Shown here piece after piece: positions 18,776 to 30,540 of a stretch of 64,000 nt of DNA. Positions within the stretch are counted from its first letter, which is position 1, and the number at the start of each line of letters is the position of its first letter. The notes below the pieces were generated by a model. That model worked only from the letters and a program-made list of their open reading frames with translations. It was not told the DNA's origin and searched no databases. Origin of the DNA: Saturnia japonica (lineage: Eukaryota > Arthropoda > Insecta > Lepidoptera > Saturniidae). Made by a program: the position numbers and the translations under genes. Location: assembly GCA_033032175.1 (NCBI GenBank), contig CM065323.1, positions 14,198,001-14,262,000 on the forward strand, read 5' to 3'.

Positions 18776-20085
18776 TCAATGCGAGGGATGCACCTGATGC
18801 TTCGATATCAAATTTTCTACATTTGGTTGCAATTTAGTTAGATTTAATTTTAAATCCCCTCGCTCAGTGATTTCTAATCTATTTCTTTTTTTTGATAGAA
18901 GATTGGATACGGCACAGAAGCCCCTTTCGACGAGGTATGAAGAATGAAATGCCACTAAAAACTTTCTTGCAATAGTCCATAATGCGGGATATGTAACGGG
19001 TATGTCCTTCTGAAGCCAAAATTTTTGATATCCTTTTCCGAACTCCACTTTAAGTTCTTCATACGTGCCAATTTCGACCAGTTCTTCTTGAATTATAACA
19101 TTTGATTCTTCAATTTCACCGTATGGATTGATAATCCACGGTGGTATATTCATAGTCAAGATATCTTCAAACCTAATTTCAAAGTCTTTGTGAAGGGCAT
19201 GTAAATGTTCAACATAGGATAAAACATCATCATCTTGATAGCTTGTCTGTGACAAATTTGGAAACTGGGAAAATTCTCTCCGTCCAATGTTTTGCCTCAT
19301 TAGTTTAATTCTGAGAAGGAAAGCTGAAATAATGGACTTGGTCCTTATCAAATTTAGACTGTCGCCTTGCAACTGCAGTGTAAATCGTTCAGGGTACAAA
19401 TACAAGATCGCGCTAATTAAAATCAACGAGCGTGCGTCTGCGACCGTAACGCAAAAAAAGTGCCCCGCGCACCGCGCCTTCGATAGCTCTGCACCCCCTA
19501 CGCTCGCGGATCCCCCCTTGCGTTTACCCCTCCCCTGTCACATCTATGACGCATAACTAACATGCAGGTTAACCTCATTGAATTTACTAAACAAATCTGT
19601 TAAATAGGCAATGTCTGGCTTCCACTTAATTAAATTATCTTTCAAAATTGGATCTTTAGAATCCATGAACTCCAAAACTGTCTCAAACAGTGAAAAAAAT
19701 CTTGCCAAACATAAGCCTTTGACAACCAACGAACTTCAGTGTGGAGGACTAATCTATGAAAATTTTCATAATTTTCTTCACACAACTGCACAAATAGCCT
19801 AGAATACAAGGCGTTGCTCCAAATTTTGTTTACTGCGTTGATGACAAATTGAAGAGATTGATGCAATCTACCACTCAGACTTTTAGCAACTAAATGTTGC
19901 CGATGGATTACACAGTGTATAACATACACCTCGGGCACTTTTTGCTTTAAATAGCTGATAAATCATCGATAACGCCCAAACATTGCAGGTGCTCCATCTG
20001 TTGCCACAGATATTATATTTGATAAAGGGATTGCTTTTTCTGCGAAATAATCCCTCAAAACATTAAATATGCCAGCTGTTTTGTA
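18776..20085 (-). pseudogene. hAT transposase (SCAND3/ZBED5-like), C-terminal two thirds
   Basis: A relic of a hAT transposase of the group that gave rise to vertebrate SCAND3/ZBED5 proteins. From the 5' side: SVATDGAPAMFGR (first catalytic Asp region, about 20010), VIHCVIHRQHLVAKSL (about 19910), VRWLSK (about 19720), DLFSKFNEVN (about 19590), and the hAT dimerisation end (AFHSSYLVERGFCAVSNLLS, about 18900). A 184-bp solo LTR interrupts it at 19379-19562; without it the frame is continuous there. A stop near 19950 and a frameshift near 19715 are additional. The N-terminus is cut at about 20085. Confidence 0.83.
19379..19562. mobile_element. 184-bp solo LTR inside the hAT gene
   Basis: The insert reads TGTAAATCG...CTAACA, with TG/CA ends in both orientations, and is flanked by the 5-bp duplication TGCAG (19374-19378 and 19563-19567). 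It is GC-rich within AT-rich surroundings. Taking it out with one TGCAG restores the hAT codons through NEVNLQLQGD. Five-base duplications with TG...CA ends are the mark of LTR retrotransposons. No internal region remains. Confidence 0.85.
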
Positions 20086-20480
20086 TGTGCGCGTTCTGCC
20101 CAGGCAAGCTCCCTTGCACATTCAGCTCGAGCACGCTCCGCTTGCACTTTATGCCGACTCCGGGAATCTACTATTTCCAGGGTAGTGACATAAAGTCCCT
20201 CAAGAGATTCCAATAACTCCGCCTTAAGCTCCATCTTAAGATTACCGGAGCTCTCAAGCGCTCCCTTTCCCGCCTGGAGGAATTCTGTTACGCGTATTTT
20301 GGCCATATCCATGGCGATGCCCTCCAATCCCCATCAGATATATCGGGGCACGCACCTACTGGGATTTGTGGTGAGTCCACGAAGGCCAGACCTACTGGCG
20401 TCCCATCTATCGTTACCCTTCCCCGATTCAGATCTCTCTCAACAGCCACGAAAGTTTCTTCCATCGCCTTATCTGGTGAG
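20086..20480 (-). pseudogene. R1-like LINE ORF1 fragment (N-terminal)
   Basis: The frame from 20464 (MEETFVAVERDLNRG) shifts near 20330 to one containing MDMAKIRVTEFLQAGKGALE and ESLEGLYVTTLEIVDSRSRH. The sequence is like the coiled, charged N-terminal part of R1-type gag proteins such as that at 54691-56796 (KRSGNLKGTFIKELKDA). It is truncated abruptly at the hAT boundary near 20085. The ERARAECARELAWAERAH stretch is coiled-coil-like. The assignment rests on composition and local similarity only. Confidence 0.55.
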
Positions 20481-20489
20481 ATGGCAAAC

Positions 20490-21115
20490 ACAGTATGAGG
20501 AGCAACACACACTTTATTATTTTAATTACAAGTTTACAATTATTGACATTAGTTTTAAGAGACAAAAAGCGTACGTCGTCTTGGTGTGTAATGCCGGAAA
20601 ACCGGTCATTGGTACATATACTATATATAGATACACAGAGACAAGCAATGTTGCCCGCTCTATTACACCATCCCCCAGCTTCAAACTCAGCCTTTATATA
20701 TAAGCAAATTATTGAGGTCGAATATTATATGATGTTCTAGTATACTTACATCCATTATCCGCAATATGCATCAATTTTCCTTTTAAATACTTTACTTCAA
20801 TATTATATTTTAGTAATTTTAATATTATAACAATACACTCTCGAGCACCCACCCTATGGGCGTAATGTACATAGAGTTCCCTACGAGCGTAGACCGGGTG
20901 AGTTCGTGGAATGAAAAGAGTTTACTCACCGAAAAGTTTAGAGACGGACTGAATTTTACCACGCGACTTCGTGGTGGAAGGTCGACTGCACGTTGGACAT
21001 GTCGGTTGAATAATAGGTTACACGCATCTTACACATTTATATGTGAGTGAGTAAGAAAGAGAACCAAGAAGATTAAATGTGATAAACTCATACAGCGGAA
21101 TGTCGAATAATAAAA
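20490..21115. other. no gene; possible LTR/UTR of the neighbouring gypsy
   Basis: The plus strand holds CTATTACACCATCCCCCAGC at about 20659-20678, whose reverse (GGGGGATGGTGTAATAG) resembles the polypurine tract/LTR edge of gypsy elements. The gypsy coding remains that follow from 21120 have the matching orientation. The stretch 20850-21060 contains two GTGAGT/ACTCACC inverted motifs. No complete LTR pair was found. Confidence 0.4.
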
Positions 21116-21119
21116 AAAT

Positions 21120-23100
21120 TATGTTATAATTTTAATCTTTGTAGACGAGTTGATGGTATTTCATGGATATCCTTTTTTAACAATGTTTCTAATGGTTTTT
21201 GATTATTTAAAATTGTACATTTCCTACCATTGATATAGTAATTAAATTTTTTAGTAGACCAAACAACACTCAATAGTTTTTTTCAATCTGTGAAAAATTT
21301 TTTTCAGCTGAAGTTAAACTTCTTGATGCATAGCTTATTGGTTTGCCATCTTGCAAAAATTTTGTAACACAGGTGCTTGACGTATACAATTTTTAATACT
21401 AACAAAATGATTTTCATGTATTTGTGTCCATAACCATTCATTTTGTTTTTTTAATAACATTTGTAAAGATGGTGCCTTTTCTGCTAAGCCTGGTATAAAT
21501 CTACGTAGATAATTTAACATTCCAAGTATAATCTGTAATTTCTTTTTATTCGATGGACTTTTAAATTCTATAATGGATTTGATTCTATCTGGATTTATTT
21601 TCATACCGTTTTTTGAAAATGTGGGTTGAAAATAGTTAACTTCTTTTAATTTATATTGAAATTTAGTTTTATTAAATTTAACATTATGTCTTTAGCTCGT
21701 TCAAATACTTGTGTTACAATTCTGTCATGTTCAAAAGCATTCTCAGCATCCAAAAGGTAATCTCAAAAATTTATAACAGCCAAAAGGACTACTAAATGCA
21801 CATAGTTTTGTTGATTCGTTTTTTAATTTAATATTATAAAACCCATCCGTTAAATCTAGTACAAAAAATACAGATTTATTACACAATTTTGTTATTATTT
21901 CTTCTAAAGATGGAATTAGGTGGTAATTTCTTACTAAAACTTTACTGAGTTCCTTTGGATGAAGACATATTCTAAGACTCTTATCAACTTTTTCAATTAT
22001 TACTAAATGGCTTAAAAGCTTTCCGGATGTTTGTCTCTCTCAATAATTTGCTGTTGTTCTAAAATCCTTAGTTTGGTAGCTAATCTCTCTGTCAATGCAT
22101 GATAAACTTTGCGAGGAGGTCTTATTATAGGCTTGGCCCCCGGCCGAGTGTGAAGCTCCAGATTTGTTTCAAACTATCCGATTCCCTGAAAAAGTTCACA
22201 ATTTTTCGTAAAAATTAGGTCTTTATGTTCATTCTCAACAGTGTTTACAGTTTTTAAAAGTTTTAAGTTTCTTAGTGACCTTAAACTTACATTTTCACTT
22301 ACAGTAATAAATTCAGTAGTCTTTATCTCATCATTTATTGAAATGCTTAATACAAATTTGCCAAAAGGTAAAATATGTTCTTCCCAAATAATTGTAAAAT
22401 AATGTTTGCCTCAGATAAAGTAAAGTTATCATCATTGACAATTTTTTTTAATTATTTAATGAAAGAACATTTACTTGTACTCCAGTATCGCATTTAAAAT
22501 CTACTAATTTATTTTCAATTTTAATGATACAATCCTCTCGTCGTTTATATTTACAGTATTTCCTATGCTAATACACTCTCCCAGTCATAAATTATGAATG
22601 TAATTGCCACTGTCAACCCCATTTTCATTATTAACAATATTAACTTGTTTAATATGACAATATTAACTTGTTTAATAAATTAATAAACTTTTCTAAAATG
22701 ATTTGATTTGTGACGATTTGAACATATTTTACCAAATGCTGGGCAATTACGTGGCTTGTGCCACGTGGCACATTTTTTGCACATATGATTTTTCTGAAAA
22801 TACTTATCTTTATGAGTTGATGATGTTTGAATCGCATCTACCACCATTGAATGCTGTTGTATTGTTTTACATAGTTCTCTTGACATTTCCTGTACCCTCC
22901 AAACGCCCACCGCTTTTTGAAGTGTTAGATCACCAATTTCTTGTAGTTTTCTTTGAAGTTGATGATCTTGAATTCCAATAACAATCTAATCTCCTAGCTT
23001 CTTCAAGTTCTTTGTAATTACAATTTTTTATTAATTTTCTTAATTGCGTGTAAAATTTGTCGAAATTTTCTCCTTTATCTTGTCATTTTTTGGGTGGTAG
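21120..23100 (-). pseudogene. Ty3/gypsy gag-pro-RT, heavily decayed
   Basis: In minus-strand order: a gag matrix/capsid end (FDKFYTQLRKLIKNCNYKEL, about 23060), gag zinc knuckles (CKKCATWHKPRNC, about 22770), a poorly preserved protease (22600-22200), RT remains (about 22110-21650), and the RT connection segment starting KINPDRIKSIIEFK at 21604 through GMLNYLRRFIPGLAEKAPSL. Many stops and frame slips break it throughout. The order and motifs suit a gypsy element of the K02A2.6-like group. RNase H and integrase are not visible to the left. Confidence 0.75.
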
Positions 23101-23119
23101 TTCACCGGCCTTAACTAAA

Positions 23120-24720
23120 TTTACATCGTCAGTAAAATGTTGATTTTAAACAATTCGAATAACAACATTTTCCGCGGTTTGAATATTTTTAACAGAGTTC
23201 TGACTACGTAATCTGTTAGCAAATTTAAGAATTTAGACGAATATGCGCAATAACTTATTGCATGAACAAACGCGTTTGAGTATAGTATGTAAAATATGTG
23301 GTTCAGTATTTGTAGTAACAGCCACGAAGGTTTTTGATTTCAACTCTGGCAATGCTTCACATTCAGTCGGAGTGAATTTTAAAGGCCAACTACTTTTAGG
23401 CTGGTGAAGCCACGTAGGGCCGTCCCACCATAACGAATGGGTGATTAAATCCGAAGGCAGTATGCCTCGTGAAACACAATCACTGGGATTCTCTTTCCCC
23501 AACACGTGATTAAAACAAGCGGCAGGTAAATTCTTGAATTTTAGCAATACGATTGCTAACAAAAATTGACCATCACGAGGTGACGAGTGGATCCATTAGA
23601 GTGCTATAGTGGAGTCCGTGAGTGCGTAAACACCTGCAATAAGTATGCGAGAGGAAAGTTTATATCTGACCACACGAACAAGCATAGATAGAAGTAAATC
23701 GGCGACAAGTTCTAATCGAGCTAGCGTAGTTATTTTAGCAGGGGAAACTTTGGACTTTGCACATAAAAGCCGGACGGTGATATTACCTGCAAGGTGGGTG
23801 ATGTGTAAATAAGTACAGCAACCATAACCGCTGAAGCTAGCGTCACAGAAGGCTACAATATTCACTACAGAATATCTAAAAACGCCCAAGTAATTCTTTC
23901 CCACTAACACTATTCTCAAATTGCTTCAACGTATGGGAATCAAGTTTCCTCAAACCACAATGTAATATGATAAAATCTAATATGTCGGGAATGTCTAATG
24001 ATTTCAATGCAGCGACGGACGCGGAATATTTTTCTATATACGTATTTAAACTACCGGCAGTACCAGCGCAACCTTTAATGCCCAGAATGTTATTGAGATA
24101 ATGAACACCTAAACTACGTTTATCTCGGTACTTTTTGACAAGACTATCCCAAATTATATTATAGGTATCCCCTGAGGGAACAATACCTGCAGTTATTATT
24201 AATGCATCATGAGTTAATGTAGTAATTAAATACTGCATTCGCAGCGCATCCGTGAGATCGGTATTCAAATGCACATTACTACGAAATATTTCGTAGAATA
24301 TTGGCCAATTGTCAGTTTTTTCGTCAAATGATGGTAACTGGATGGGTGGCAATTTTACAATACCTTTTTTATGATCAGATGTTAATGTTTTACTGTTTGA
24401 AAGAATCAGATTACGTTTGTATTTAATACTCGAATATAAATCTTCAATTGAATTTAGGCACGAGTAGTATGGAGGAGTGCTATCAATATTAAACTGTAAC
24501 TCATTAATCTGATCTATAATTTTTTCAAACTTACTGTACAATTCAGTAATAGACTCAGATTGTGCTAAGAATAACTCATTTGAGCGCGAATCGTAATTCG
24601 AAATATTTTTAGATGAATTATATAAACGGTTAACTCTTTTGAAAATAGCCTACTTTTTAGCAATATGTTGATTTATTTCAATTTCAAGCTTATTGAGAGT
24701 CATATTAATAGTACGACTAA
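23120..24720 (-). pseudogene. BEL/Pao polyprotein with in-frame gag to RNase H fusion by deletion
   Basis: The gag starts near 24705 (MTLNKLEIEINQ) and has one stop at 24654. DUF1759 is intact from about 24380 (LPPIQLPSFDEKTDNWPIFY). At about 23890 gag (FENSVSGKEL) runs straight into a BEL RNase H (VAFCDASFSGYGCC; TTLARLELVADLLL), so the knuckles, protease and RT are gone. RNase H continues to about 23600, then the linker region (VLGKENPSDCVSRGILP) and the beginning of integrase near 23240, where it fades into the gypsy gag. Upstream, 24914-24770 has a GTAAGC...CAG pattern that could be a 5' leader intron. Confidence 0.8.
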
Positions 24721-24929
24721 CACGGGGAGACGTGTCTGTCCAACTTCGTCTATTCCAACCTATACAAAACCTGAGAGGATCATCCAACAGCAAAACCAGT
24801 AGGCAAATTAAGAAATCGCTTACCGGTACGCTTCCGGCTGCGACTCGTAATCCTCCAGCAAGGTACGCGGCACTGTAGCTTTCTTCTTGGTGGCCACCAG
24901 TTTTCGATAACACGAAGCACTAATGTTAT

Positions 24930-25555
24930 CTAGGCTGTATTATGTGATATTGTTTTTTACGGGATTAAATATATGGTTAAAATTTAGAATCGTTTGGCAC
25001 GCGGAGGGGTACGGGAGCGAAGGTTTGGGAGGGGGGTGGGGGGTGCCCCTAAATCCTATGACACTACTCCCGTTACAAGGTAACTCACCAGAGGTAAGTT
25101 ATAGAGGTTCAAAGTTTCAAGGTCAAATCTGAAATTTCCACATTTTGTAATCTCTTGTAATATTAGAGGCAAGAAATGGATCAGGGAGGTTGACGGGGGC
25201 AGCCACCCACCCTCTGACACTATTCCCATGAAGAAATAACCTTCCTGGACAGAGATATAGGGATTTTATGTTTTAAAGTTAAACTGAAGGTTTTGATGGG
25301 ATTTTACTCAGAATAAACATAATAAGTGATAATATTAGGACTTGGTACATGTCGCAAGATACCTATAACCCTCGTTGCTCCCTTCGGTCGCTACTCGCTA
25401 CCTATTTGTCAACAAATTACTAAAATTTACATAAAACTTTAGTATCCTTAACATTACATACTTTCACGCCTGTATCTCTGAAGGGTTAGGCATGGGTGTA
25501 CACTACTGTGGTTTTAGTAAATTTAATTTTTCAATAAAACAACACGTTTTCTATG
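24930..25555. other. no gene; partly duplicated G-rich stretch
   Basis: Two related blocks about 158 bp apart share a G-rich start and TGACACTA(C/T)TCCC (about 25058 and 25216), so an old local duplication is likely. A block GGTAGCGAGTAGCGACCGAAG on the minus strand near 25390 resembles nothing I can name. The stretch may include the BEL LTR on its left and the Merlin element end on its right. Confidence 0.42.
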
Positions 25556-25558
25556 TTT

Positions 25559-26299
25559 TCATTTATTATACATGTAATTAATTGCCCTAATTAATTCCTC
25601 AGAGGGATCTTTCTTTTGTTTCATCACATTGCGTCTCCACAGATATTCATATAGTAAATCAGTAAAATTTTCTCTATTATTAAAATTATCTTTTTGGAAA
25701 TATTGTTTGACAACATGCCACTGTGATTCAATGCGTTGAGTGTGCGTGCCGTCCCCAGCCACAAAGGGATTTTCTGGGTCACTGTGGTTGACTTTGCAAT
25801 GGATTTGATATGTAGCAATAGCTTCTCTACAATAATTGAACCAATCATTGATTGTAGCCCTAGAGAGCCTGTCTTCACTCTCAGAAAAATCTTCTTTTAT
25901 TGTTTCATCATATGACGATTTCGATGTATAGGCATACATTAAGTAAAACACTTGTGGCAATGTAATTTTGATATTCTCAAACCACGTTCCTTTACCTCGA
26001 CTTAGTTTGGATTTGGCTCTACATGGACCTCTGTTACATACAAAAGATCCAACTGTTTTGTTTGTTGTATACTCCACATGCATTAATGTTTTATGGTAAT
26101 TACATAATTTTGTCTTTTCAATCATTTGTTTTTCTTCCGCGAATGCGATGGCTTGTTCACGTGAACCAAGTTTGCGGAACACCTTAATCAAGTTCCACAT
26201 GTTTTGCACCTCCTCCACATACAGATGTCGTTTAATAGGTGGATTATCGCTGTCGAAATTACGACTCGTCGATGGCTGAGGTAAAGGATTTTTCGACAT
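25559..26299 (-). CDS. Merlin-like (IS1016/ISXO2 type) transposase, catalytic-core deletion derivative
   Basis: The open frame runs to 26482 upstream, but the first part (62 codons) is translated tandem repeat. The better start is 26299 (MSKNPLPQPSTSRNF). The protein has the Merlin N-terminal zinc-binding/recognition part (VGSFVCNRGPCRAKSKLSRG) and the segment KITLPQVFYLMYAY with NDWFNYCREAIATYQIH. It then jumps directly to VNHSDPENPFVAGDGTHTQR and a C-terminal IESQWHVVKQYF...YLWRR. About 130 residues carrying the first catalytic acids of the DDE core are missing, yet the frame is preserved. It cannot transpose itself but could make a DNA-binding protein; that role is speculative. Confidence 0.78.
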   Translation of the reverse strand: MSKNPLPQPSTSRNFDSDNPPIKRHLYVEEVQNMWNLIKVFRKLGSREQAIAFAEEKQMIEKTKLCNYHKTLMHVEYTTNKTVGSFVCNRGPCRAKSKLSRGKGTWFENIKITLPQVFYLMYAYTSKSSYDETIKEDFSESEDRLSRATINDWFNYCREAIATYQIHCKVNHSDPENPFVAGDGTHTQRIESQWHVVKQYFQKDNFNNRENFTDLLYEYLWRRNVMKQKKDPSEELIRAINYMYNK

Positions 26300-26309
26300 C
26301 TTCGTAAAA

Positions 26310-26515
26310 CACGACAATCGAAGTCCGTAGTGTGTAAACAAGTTGGTCAGAAAGGCAGAAATCGAAATCCGTTTTACATGCACTGGTCGATCGGGAAGGC
26401 GGCAATCGTATTCCGTAGTATATGCAAAGGTCGGTCGGGAAAGCAGATAATCGGTGTCCAGTATACAATAATCGAAGTCCAAAGTACGTCAATCAGTTGT
26501 GAAAGAAAATCGGTG
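26310..26515. repeat. about 45-bp minisatellite, 4-5 degenerate units
   Basis: Units begin AATCGAAGTCCGTAGTG (26313), AATCGAAATCCGTTTTAC (about 26358), AATCGTATTCCGTAGTAT (about 26403), AATCGGTGTCC (about 26449, short) and AATCGAAGTCC (about 26471). Full units share a GGTC(G)GTCGGGAA(A/G)G segment. The length is near a multiple of three, so the Merlin frame stays open through the repeat. It lies upstream of the likely start codon. Confidence 0.75.
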
Positions 26516-26519
26516 CAAA

Positions 26520-27425
26520 AAAAACAAACTTTGTTTATCAAAGTCAAGTGGCCTTAAATTGAGTTGCCAACTCATGAAATTTAAGAAAATGTAGTAACAA
26601 TTTCTAAAAATTACCGAAATAAATTAACAAAATGACATTATACTAGTAAATTGTTTAATTATGAATTATATTTTATGTATTTATAAACATTTATTACTAT
26701 CAAACTATTATGAACCTCTTTAATGTGTGCTATTGGTAATTTATTAAACTAAAAAAGGTACAACTTTGTCACAATTTTCGAACTATTTTAATATTTGTTC
26801 ATTTGGCATCTTTAAATAAACGTAATTTTCGTGTTTTGTAAGGTTTGAGGTTAAGATAGTTTTTATTAATTTTCTCGAAAACGGCTAATTACCTTGTAAT
26901 GGAACTAATTACGCTATAATCGGGGAATAAATCTCTATCGACTTCAACCACTTTCAAGCCAGAATTCGTGCCAAACGATTCTAAATCCAACCCAAATATA
27001 TTAATACGCGCTCCAGAATGGAGATGGATTCAAATGTTATAAAATCCAAATTCAGCGCCATAGTAATTGCGCGCACGCGGCTGTCGGCGATCAGTTTGCG
27101 ACTGAAAAACATACCCGCAGGCAGTGCTGCCAAACGTCACACCAAAGCTCACACATAGGCTAGTTAGATAGTGGGATGTCTGCTACACCAAGCAGATTAA
27201 AAAATTTTTTTTTTTTTGAATTTGTCTATGTTAGTTAGTCTAAAAAATACTCTGTTTTTTATAATACTTATTTGTTGGGTAGTTAATTTTTATTCTATAA
27301 AATTTAAGTTAAATAATTTTTATAAATATTGTAATATTTTTATTCAATTTATAATTACTAAATTCTACGTACTTCTTTTATCTTGTTGTACTATAATATT
27401 GGTCGTTTTGTTAAATGTATATTGT
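26520..27425. other. no gene seen; AT-rich
   Basis: Spacer between the Merlin derivative and the LINE. It contains CCTTGTAATGG-AACTAATTACGC near 26890-26920, a GC-rich patch at 27060-27100 and a T13 run at about 27207. No reliable coding or terminal repeat was found. Confidence 0.5.
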
Positions 27426-28063
27426 TATTTTTATAACCCTTAATATGGTTATTTATTTAAGCCGCCACTGCCTGTTTCAACACGTTAAAATTAATGATTT
27501 GCGCTCTTATTTGGTCGGGTCTTATACTGGTTTTAGTTTTTTCCTGACCCTTTTTTTAATGTCATCAATAATTGGATCAATTTCCTATGTATCGAATGAC
27601 AATGTTTTTGAATGTTCCTTTAATGTTTTATTTAATCCGGGTTATTATTTAATATGTAATAAATATTTTGAGACGCATCATGATGGCATCATAGCTACGG
27701 TAATTGATAGTCACGTTGACATCTTAGCAATAAATGAGACATGGCTTAAACCCAACGAAGAGGCAAAGGCGCTAATAATACCCGGGTATAATTTGCGTAG
27801 CACTCCTCGCCCTTCCTATATTCGTGGGGGACGTGGGGGGTGGTGTTGCATTTTATATTAGAAAGGGTTAAAATGCACGCGCATGTCATTATCCTGTTTG
27901 TTTAGATGTTGAGCAAATGTGGCTTAAACTAAGTATAAAGAAGTCCAGAGTGGTCATAGGAACAGCTTATCGTCCTCCATGGTCTAATATTGTCATATTT
28001 TTTGAAGCATTATTAGGGCGGCTTGAACCAAATACTGTTTAAAATGATTTAAAATTCGTTTAA

Positions 28064-28095
28064 CTAAACATTTTTAACTTACTAAACGTTTTTAA
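28064..28095 (+). promoter_or_regulatory. left subterminal motifs of Harbinger
   Basis: CTAAACATTTTTAAC (28064-28078) and CTAAACGTTTTTAA (28082-28095) repeat a core also found near the right end (CTAAACGTGTTTAAC at 32082-32096, GTAAACGTATTTAGC at 32141-32155). They are probable binding sites for the Myb-like protein or transposase, by analogy with other Harbingers. Confidence 0.5.
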
Positions 28096-28516
28096 TTTAA
28101 ATGCATTTAGCATTGTCTTGTACCAAGCGTTTGAATTTTACATTTAGCTAAATGTATTTATCATGTCGGCAAAGTAGTTTTGACGTTTCGTTTCTCGCTT
28201 GAGTAATAGTTAAACAAGAATTTTAATAAAACCTAAGTTCAATATCCAAACAGTATGCGTTAAAGAAACGTATTTCATATCGCGGTATGAACCAGAGATA
28301 AATGGTATGAACGTTTTGACATTTTGTATTTGTATATTTTTTAGTTTTCACGCTCGTTTAAAATAAAGTGTGATAAATTGATAATTATCAATTAGTACTC
28401 ACAGAGTACATTATACATACTGAGATAGTTACTGTGAAAGTGTGAATAGTGCCATTGTGTTGACTGTTTTTGTTTGCTGAATTGAACTTGTTTTTTATTT
28501 GTGTCTGCAATTCAAC

Positions 28517-30175
28517 ATGAGTTCGTTAAGCGATAAAACTTCTGGGCATCGTGCTAGAGCTCCGAATTTTACAAGAGAGGAACAGGAGTTGTTTACAAGG
28601 GTTATCGAACCCTATATGACTATAATCGAATCAAAGAAAACAGATGTGATAAAACAAAGTGATAAGCAGCGATTATGGACTAAAATTACAGAGATATACA
28701 ATGCGAACACTACCCAATGCTCTCGCACAATAGACAACCTAATAAGCTGCTATAGAAATATGAAAACTAAAATAAAAAAACAACGATCAGAAGCCAAGAT
28801 GCTCATAAAAGGTAACTTGTTAATTAAATATATATTTTACTCTTATCACCTTGTGGTTATTGGTTCTATTTAACAATATTGAAATGAAAAAAAACTGAAC
28901 AACTGAACAAATTTTTCCAGATCCTACTAAAACAGAAGCACTGGTTGTAGCTATTGAGGACAATGGTAAAGATTGGTCATGCATAGCAGAAAAAACTAAT
29001 GTGCCAATGGATGTTTGCAAAATGGCAGTTGAAGGACTTCAACAAAAAACACAAAGATCAGATAACGAGCATAAAAAGCATGTTATGGGTACAGGTAATT
29101 CAAGTTCGTTTTTTTTTTTAAATAATTTATACAAATTTTACAAACTAGAGATCATAGGTCTAGGTGTGAATCAACTGGAGAATAAGAAAATAGCTTTATT
29201 ATAGGTGGCATGCTGATAATTGTCTCTAAATCACTTTCATAATAAATATACTTATAAGTCAATCCTATGTATGTATGTATGGTAATTTTTCATAATTACA
29301 GGTGGTGGTCCTTCCACAAGTGACCATGATCCTTTCAACAGGATAAAAAAAATTATAGGACCTCAAATTGATGGTTTATATACACAATATGATGGAGATG
29401 CTAAGCTAATGAAGCAATACCAGGAAAGTATTCCTGAAAATGAAAGAGTTGAACCAGTTGAAAGAGACTTTATGAATAAATATGGTAAGGGTTATATGTT
29501 ACTAAATTAGTTATAATATAAAAAATATTATCTGGTAACGAAAGTAATAAAGTATCTACTCAATTTGAATATGCAACTTATTTTATACTTTGTTGTTTAG
29601 ACCTGGAAATTGTTGCTGAGGACTATGTGACACACATACCAAAAACCCAATGTACACAAGTCATCGTTGAAAATAATGATCACTGTAAGATTGCAACATA
29701 ATTTTTTTGAAAAAAAAACTAATTTGCATAAGCAACTATGTATATTTAAAAAAAAACCATTGCCTAGAGATGATAAGAAAATGAATATGCCTACTATAAT
29801 TATGTTGTTCATGTTTTAGGCAATATTTCACAAGAACTACATGGAACTACAAAAATGAATAGTAATAGGTCTTGTATATTAAAAAAGAAGTTGAGCTCTG
29901 CCTTAAATGTTGGTAAGTCAAATCATAGTGGGTCTAATTTATATAAGGATATTCATAAAATAATTTCTAATAAGTAACTATTCTTTATTTTAGAGAAAGC
30001 TGAGAAACCATCAAAAAGGAAACAAAATGTCAATGATAGTTTTTCTCGCCTCGCAGAAGAAAAAATTGAATTAATAAAACTAAATAAAGAGGTAGCATCA
30101 GAAGAGTTGAAAGAACGGAAATTGAGTGTCCAATTAAAGGAGATGGAGATTATCCATAAAAAAAAAACTTTATGA
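28517..30175 (+). CDS. Harbinger Myb/SANT-like DNA-binding protein, six exons
   Basis: Companion protein that in Harbinger elements helps transposase enter the nucleus and find the ends. The start ATG is at 28517. Exons inferred from GT/AG sites and phase: 28517-28811, 28921-29094, 29302-29484, 29601-29684, 29820-29912 and 29994-30175. Every exon boundary keeps phase 1. Exon 1 encodes a Myb/SANT-like (zeste type) domain (FTREEQELFTRVIEPYMTI, LWTKITEIYN, IDNLISCYRNMKTKIKK). The last exon is a charged helix (IELIKLNKEVASEELKER). A run of ten A at 30158-30167 puts TGA at 30173-30175. With nine A the frame would continue about 30 more codons of helix to 30272. Confidence 0.85.
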
Positions 30176-30540
30176 ATTAGAAATACTAAATTACCAAAAA
30201 GAAATTAAATTTAAAGAAGAAATGAGAGAAAAGGAAGCCATACTTATGGAATTTAAAATTAAAGCATTTTGATTTTATTAATAAATTTATTATATGTATT
30301 TTCATTGCAGACTTTTATTTTCATATAAAATTATTATGCTTATTCTTACAAACAGAAATATATTGATTATATGAAAAATTTATTTCTTCTATTACTCCAA
30401 TCTGAAACAATAATAGAATAGGATTGATAAGCAAAATAATTCGAATAGTATATAAATCTACCAGTATATACATAAATGCACCACTACAAGCATTATATAA
30501 TGACAATTGGAAAAGTAATAAATGATATTAACAATTTTGA

